Assembly (NCBI GenBank): GCA_038522635.1
Contig: JBCBJZ010000150.1
Coordinates: 1-8,826 of the forward strand
Direction: 5' to 3'
Length of the DNA stretch: 8,826 nucleotides
Source of the DNA: JBCBJZ01 sp038522635
GTDB taxonomy: Bacteria; Pseudomonadota; Alphaproteobacteria; Rhizobiales; Hyphomicrobiaceae
Part shown: in pieces, positions 5,964 to 8,826 of the stretch
Position numbering within the stretch: position 1 is the first letter of the stretch
Layout: every line of letters starts with the position of its first letter
Made by a program: the position numbers and the translations under genes
Notes under the pieces: generated by a model
Told to the model about the DNA's origin: nothing
The model's database searches: none
What the model saw: the letters and a program-made list of their open reading frames with translations, nothing else

Positions 5964-7370
5964 ATGACCAGCGCTACCGATGATTACGTCGTCAAAGACA
6001 TCAGCCTCGCCGATTGGGGCCGCAAGGAACTCAAGATCGCAGAGACCGAAATGCCAGGCCTGATGGCAACACAGGCCGAATACGGGCCGAGCCAGCCTCT
6101 CAAGGGCGCACGAATCGCCGGCTCGCTGCACATGACGATCCAGACCGCCATGTTGATCGAGACGCTCAAAGCGCTCGGTGCTGATCTACGGTGGGCCTCC
6201 TGCAACATCTATTCAACGCAGGATCACGCCGCCGCCGCGGTCGCCGCTTCCGGCATTCCGGTGTTCGCCTACAAGGGTGAGTCGCTGGAAGAGTACTGGG
6301 ACTTCACCCACCGCATCTTCGAGTGGTCGGATGGCGGCACGCCCAACATGATCCTCGACGACGGCGGCGATGCAACGTTGCTGATCCACCTGGGCCTGCG
6401 CGCCGAGAAAGGCGATACGGCCTTCCTCGAGACGGCCTCGAACGAAGAAGAAGAGGTCCTTTACGCGACCATCAAGAAGCGGCTGGCCAGCCATCCGGGT
6501 TGGTACGAGAAAAACGCGCTCGCGATCCGCGGCGTGACGGAAGAGACCACCACCGGTGTGCACCGGCTGTATCAGATGGAGAAGGACGGGACGCTCCTGT
6601 TCCCGGCCATCAACGTCAACGACAGCGTCACCAAGTCGAAGTTCGACAACCTCTACGGTTGCCGTGAAAGCCTGGTCGACGCGATCCGCCGCGGCACCGA
6701 TGTGATGATGGCGGGCAAAGTCGCTATGGTCGCGGGCTATGGCGATGTCGGTAAGGGCTCAGCCGCTTCGCTGCGGTCGGCCGGCTGCCGTGTGATGGTG
6801 TCAGAAGTTGACCCGATCTGCGCGCTGCAAGCCGCGATGGAAGGCTACGAAGTCGTCACCATGGAAGACGCCGCACCGCAGGCCGACATCTTCGTCACCG
6901 CGACCGGCAACGTGGATGTCATCACCGTCGACCACATGCGCGCCATGAAGGACTACGCGATCGTCTGCAACATCGGCCACTTCGACAGCGAAATCCAAGT
7001 TGCCGGCCTCAAGAACTACAAGTGGCACAACATCAAGCCGCAAGTGGATGAGATCGAGTTTGCCGACAACAAGCGGATCATCTTGTTAAGTGAAGGCCGC
7101 TTGGTGAACCTCGGCAACGCCATGGGCCACCCCTCCTTCGTGATGTCAGCGTCGTTCACCAACCAGGTGCTGGCGCAGATCGAGCTTTGGACGAAACCGG
7201 CCGAGTACCAGAAGAAAGTGTACGTGCTGCCCAAGCATCTCGATGAGAAGGTTGCCATGTTGCACCTGCAGAAGGTCGGCGCGCGCTTGACCGAACTGCG
7301 GGACGATCAGGCCTCTTATATTGGCGTCGATCAGCAGGGCCCGTTCAAGCCGGAAACCTACCGCTACTGA
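5964..7370 (+). CDS. ahcY: S-adenosylhomocysteine hydrolase (adenosylhomocysteinase)
   Basis: Cytosolic NAD-dependent enzyme that splits S-adenosylhomocysteine into homocysteine and adenosine, relieving product inhibition of methyltransferases and feeding methionine recycling. The 468-residue length is standard for the bacterial form, which carries an insert of about 40 residues (here about 147-188) absent from the human enzyme. Visible catalytic residues, matched to human numbering, are His56 in SLHMT, Asp136 in GGDAT, Glu193 in EETTTGVH, Lys224, Asp228, Asn229 and Cys233 in TKSKFDNLYGC, and His339 in NIGHFD. The Rossmann motif is AGYGDVGKGS (257-266). The C-terminus ends in KPETYRY, the conserved tail lysine-tyrosine region that reaches the neighbouring subunit. 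The ATG at 5964 is preceded by AAGGA (5950-5954) at nine bases; an in-frame ATG at 5856 would add 36 residues foreign to the family. ahcY is a known neighbour of the chvIG-hprK block in Rhizobiales. Confidence 0.98.
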   Translation: MTSATDDYVVKDISLADWGRKELKIAETEMPGLMATQAEYGPSQPLKGARIAGSLHMTIQTAMLIETLKALGADLRWASCNIYSTQDHAAAAVAASGIPVFAYKGESLEEYWDFTHRIFEWSDGGTPNMILDDGGDATLLIHLGLRAEKGDTAFLETASNEEEEVLYATIKKRLASHPGWYEKNALAIRGVTEETTTGVHRLYQMEKDGTLLFPAINVNDSVTKSKFDNLYGCRESLVDAIRRGTDVMMAGKVAMVAGYGDVGKGSAASLRSAGCRVMVSEVDPICALQAAMEGYEVVTMEDAAPQADIFVTATGNVDVITVDHMRAMKDYAIVCNIGHFDSEIQVAGLKNYKWHNIKPQVDEIEFADNKRIILLSEGRLVNLGNAMGHPSFVMSASFTNQVLAQIELWTKPAEYQKKVYVLPKHLDEKVAMLHLQKVGARLTELRDDQASYIGVDQQGPFKPETYRY

Positions 7371-7404
7371 TCGAGCGATCGGCAACGCAGCGCTCTAACT
7401 TGCT

Positions 7405-7446
7405 GAACGCGCGGCGACCATGCGAGGTTGCCGCGCGTTCTCGTTT
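7405..7446 (+). terminator. Strong hairpin terminator after ahcY
   Basis: A 15-bp stem joins 7405-7419 with 7426-7440: eleven perfect pairs (GAACGCGCGGC with GCCGCGCGTTC) continue as GACC with GGTT, one of these being G-U, around the loop ATGCGA. It is followed by TCGTTT, a poor T-run. It lies 34 bases after the ahcY stop and is the most stable stem I see in the window. It probably ends the ahcY transcript or protects its 3' end. Confidence 0.72.
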
Positions 7447-7526
7447 GCGCAGACAGCTTGACCGCCCAAGACCAGGCCCAGAACGTCGCCCACACATCCG
7501 CCCCACACATCCGCCAGGACCCCGCC

Positions 7527-8129
7527 ATGCCCACGCTCAGCTTCTGGTACGATCTTGCGTCCACCTACGCTTACATCAGCGCCATGCGGATCGAGCGCCA
7601 AGCGGCCGGTGCCGGCGTGGAGATCGCGTGGAAGCCGTTCCTGCTCGGGCCGATTTTCAAGGCGCAAGGCTGGGAGACCTCTCCCTTCAACCTCTATCCC
7701 GCCAAGGGGCGCTACATGTTTACCGACGTGCAGCGGCTTGCCGCGCGCGAAGGGCTGACGTTCGTCCTACAACCGGGCGATGAGGGTTTCCCGCAGAATA
7801 CGGTCTACGCCAACCGAGTCGCGCTGATCGCCGCACAGGAAGGCTGGGCACCGGCATTCACGAAGGCTGCCTTCACCGCCCAGTTCGCCGACCGCGCGAA
7901 CCTTGCCGACCCCGCCGTCCTGGGCGCCCTGGTCACAGGGGCGGGCCAGGACGCATCGCGCGTTGCAGCCCTTGCCGCCGCGCAAGACACGAAGGATGCC
8001 TTACGCGCGCAAACGGAAGCGGCAGCCCAAACGGGGATCTTCGGCGCGCCAACCTTCATCACGCAAGACGGCGCGCTCTACTGGGGCGATGACCGCCTGG
8101 CCATGGCGCTTGAGGCAAGCACGTCCTGA
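7527..8129 (+). CDS. 2-hydroxychromene-2-carboxylate isomerase / kappa-class GST-like protein
   Basis: Thioredoxin-fold protein of the DsbA-like superfamily, in the group that includes kappa glutathione transferases and the isomerase (NahD-type) acting in naphthalene breakdown. The 200-residue length fits. The strand-and-loop start TLSFWYDLASTYAYI places Ser12 where the family's active-site serine binds glutathione. WKPFLLGPIFKAQGW (35-49), YPAKGRYM (57-64) and FPQNT (88-92) are family-typical. The cis-proline motif is GAPTF (173-177), and WGDDRL (186-191) is the conserved C-terminal segment. The ATG at 7527 has AGGA (7516-7519) seven bases upstream; an in-frame earlier ATG at 7428 lies inside the ahcY terminator stem and was rejected. 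There is no aromatic-degradation gene nearby, so the natural substrate is unknown and a general glutathione-dependent role is as likely. It is probably a single-gene transcript, with ahcY closed off upstream and a convergent gene downstream. Confidence 0.88.
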   Translation: MPTLSFWYDLASTYAYISAMRIERQAAGAGVEIAWKPFLLGPIFKAQGWETSPFNLYPAKGRYMFTDVQRLAAREGLTFVLQPGDEGFPQNTVYANRVALIAAQEGWAPAFTKAAFTAQFADRANLADPAVLGALVTGAGQDASRVAALAAAQDTKDALRAQTEAAAQTGIFGAPTFITQDGALYWGDDRLAMALEASTS

Positions 8130-8214
8130 AGCCTTTCTGAGCCCAGTGGAGTCGCCCGAGGCGATAAGATGAGCGGCAGACCGCGAACCGATATGAGGTG
8201 CCGGCGGCTCGGGC

Positions 8215-8649
8215 TCAAACCTGTAACCCATCGCTCAACGCCTGGAAGTAGCCTTCGGCTTCCGCAAGTTGACCGATCAACCGCTCCGCTTTCAGCGTCA
8301 CCGCCCGCTCAGGCGCCACGCCGCTCAACGCTAAATGCGCCAGCCGACGTTTGACGCCCGCCAGCTTGCGCCCATCGACGCGCGCATCAAGCGTGTGCAC
8401 CAGATCTTCGACGTAGCCGCGGATACGCCCCAATTCGCGCAGCGCCGTGCGCTTCGCATCACCATCATCGGGATCGGCCTGCAGCGCTTGAAACGCCGCG
8501 CCCGCGCGCCCCAAGGTACCAGCGATCTCATCGGCGTAGTGCGCGACCCGCCGACGGCGGACCGCCTCAATGCCGGCAATCACTTGCAACCACCCATGGA
8601 TCACCTGCGCGAGGCGCAGCACCCGGGCCGCCACCGTACTGGCGGGCAT
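8215..8649 (-). CDS. Conserved-looking helical protein of unknown function
   Basis: I do not recognise this protein. From the ATG at 8649 it has 144 residues and is rich in Ala, Arg, Leu and Glu, consistent with a mostly alpha-helical cytosolic fold. I see no signal peptide, membrane segment, cysteine or metal motif. Stretches such as LRELGRIRGYVEDLVHTLDARVDG and LKAERLIGQLAEAEGYFQALSDGL could form amphipathic helices. The start is chosen because AGGGAG precedes the ATG at about five bases; a TTG at 8703 would add 18 residues. The gene faces the isomerase gene across an 85-base gap. Supported as real by a long frame with a good ribosome binding site and by the alphaproteobacterial codon bias; the opposite-strand frames are shorter and lack such sites. 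Confidence 0.65.
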   Translation of the reverse strand: MPASTVAARVLRLAQVIHGWLQVIAGIEAVRRRRVAHYADEIAGTLGRAGAAFQALQADPDDGDAKRTALRELGRIRGYVEDLVHTLDARVDGRKLAGVKRRLAHLALSGVAPERAVTLKAERLIGQLAEAEGYFQALSDGLQV

Positions 8650-8798
8650 CGTCTCTCCCTTCGCAAACGCGAACCTCCGCGCGATAGCATCGGCCAGCAG
8701 CAAGCTTGCCGCGCCTTCAGCGTCGCGGGGAGAGATTGCCGGTCCTTAAGGTGGGTTTGCTCGCGGCGATGGTTAAGCGTCGCCCGACGATCTAGAGT

Positions 8799-8826
8799 CG
8801 GTTCGCTTCAGCTTGAAGCGGAACCG
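8799..8826. repeat. Palindromic element at the right edge
   Basis: CGGTTCGCTTCA (8799-8810) and TGAAGCG-G-AACCG (8814-8826) form a 12-bp hairpin with a three-base loop GCT and one bulged G. The right arm ends exactly at the window border, so the element may extend further. There is no T-run on the visible side. It may be a dispersed intergenic palindrome of the kind common in alphaproteobacterial genomes, a terminator for a gene further right, or an operator. Confidence 0.5.

Noticed and set aside
7428..7526. 33-residue N-terminal extension of the isomerase-like protein
   Set aside because: It would start inside the ahcY terminator stem; the ATG at 7527 has a good ribosome binding site and begins at the first thioredoxin-fold strand.
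8138..8217. Long-distance pairing TGAGCCC (8138-8144) with GGGCTCA (8211-8217) between the two convergent genes
   Set aside because: The arms are 66 bases apart with no supporting inner stem; a 7-bp match at this distance in GC-rich DNA is easily chance.
8745..8776. Two TTAA tetramers upstream of the unknown minus-strand gene as a CtrA site
   Set aside because: The known CtrA site needs TTAA pairs seven bases apart; these are over 20 bases apart.

Overview
The window comes from a GC-rich alphaproteobacterium. The first five genes keep the order known from this class: chvI, chvG, hprK, a mannose-type EIIA gene and the gene for HPr, with ahcY nearby. The same block (pckA-chvI-chvG/exoS-hprK-manX-hpr-ahcY) is established in Rhizobiales, and related arrangements occur in other alphaproteobacteria. 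The order within the class cannot be fixed from this sequence. Chromosomal core DNA is the best reading; I see no transposase, integrase, phage gene, CRISPR array, tRNA or rRNA.

Layout, left to right. (1) 1-2978, plus strand: the 3' end of the response regulator chvI, the sensor kinase chvG and the short alphaproteobacterial HPr kinase hprK. chvG and hprK overlap by four bases. (2) 2979-3207: a gap holding an intrinsic-terminator-like hairpin with a possible alternative pairing. (3) 3208-3911: EIIA-Man and HPr genes, also overlapping by four bases. (4) 3912-4061: a convergent gap with a strong hairpin that could stop transcription from both sides. (5) 4062-5444, minus strand: a secreted or inner-membrane-anchored TadG-like protein with a von Willebrand A domain. 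It sits between hpr and ahcY, where the conserved order normally has nothing. (6) 5445-5963: a 519-base divergent gap with an AT-rich island, a tandem repeat, an inverted repeat and a candidate ahcY promoter. (7) 5964-7370: ahcY, followed by a 15-bp terminator stem. (8) 7527-8129: a kappa-GST/2-hydroxychromene-2-carboxylate isomerase-like protein. (9) 8215-8649, minus strand: an unrecognised helical protein. (10) 8650-8826: no gene seen, with a 12-bp palindrome ending at the right edge.

The genes work together as follows. ChvG-ChvI is an envelope- and acid-sensing two-component pair. HprK, EIIA-Man and HPr form a regulatory phosphotransfer branch with no sugar permease in view. HPr keeps both its catalytic histidine and the serine that HprK modifies, 31 residues apart as in Bacillus HPr. 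AhcY removes S-adenosylhomocysteine and so supports all methyl transfer in the cell. The link between these three functions is known as gene order; a shared regulatory logic is inference.

I did not find a clearly new system. The points most worth a second look are the hairpin pair between hprK and the EIIA gene, the structured ahcY upstream region, the vWA gene inside a conserved neighbourhood, the uncertain chvG N-terminus and the palindrome at the right edge.
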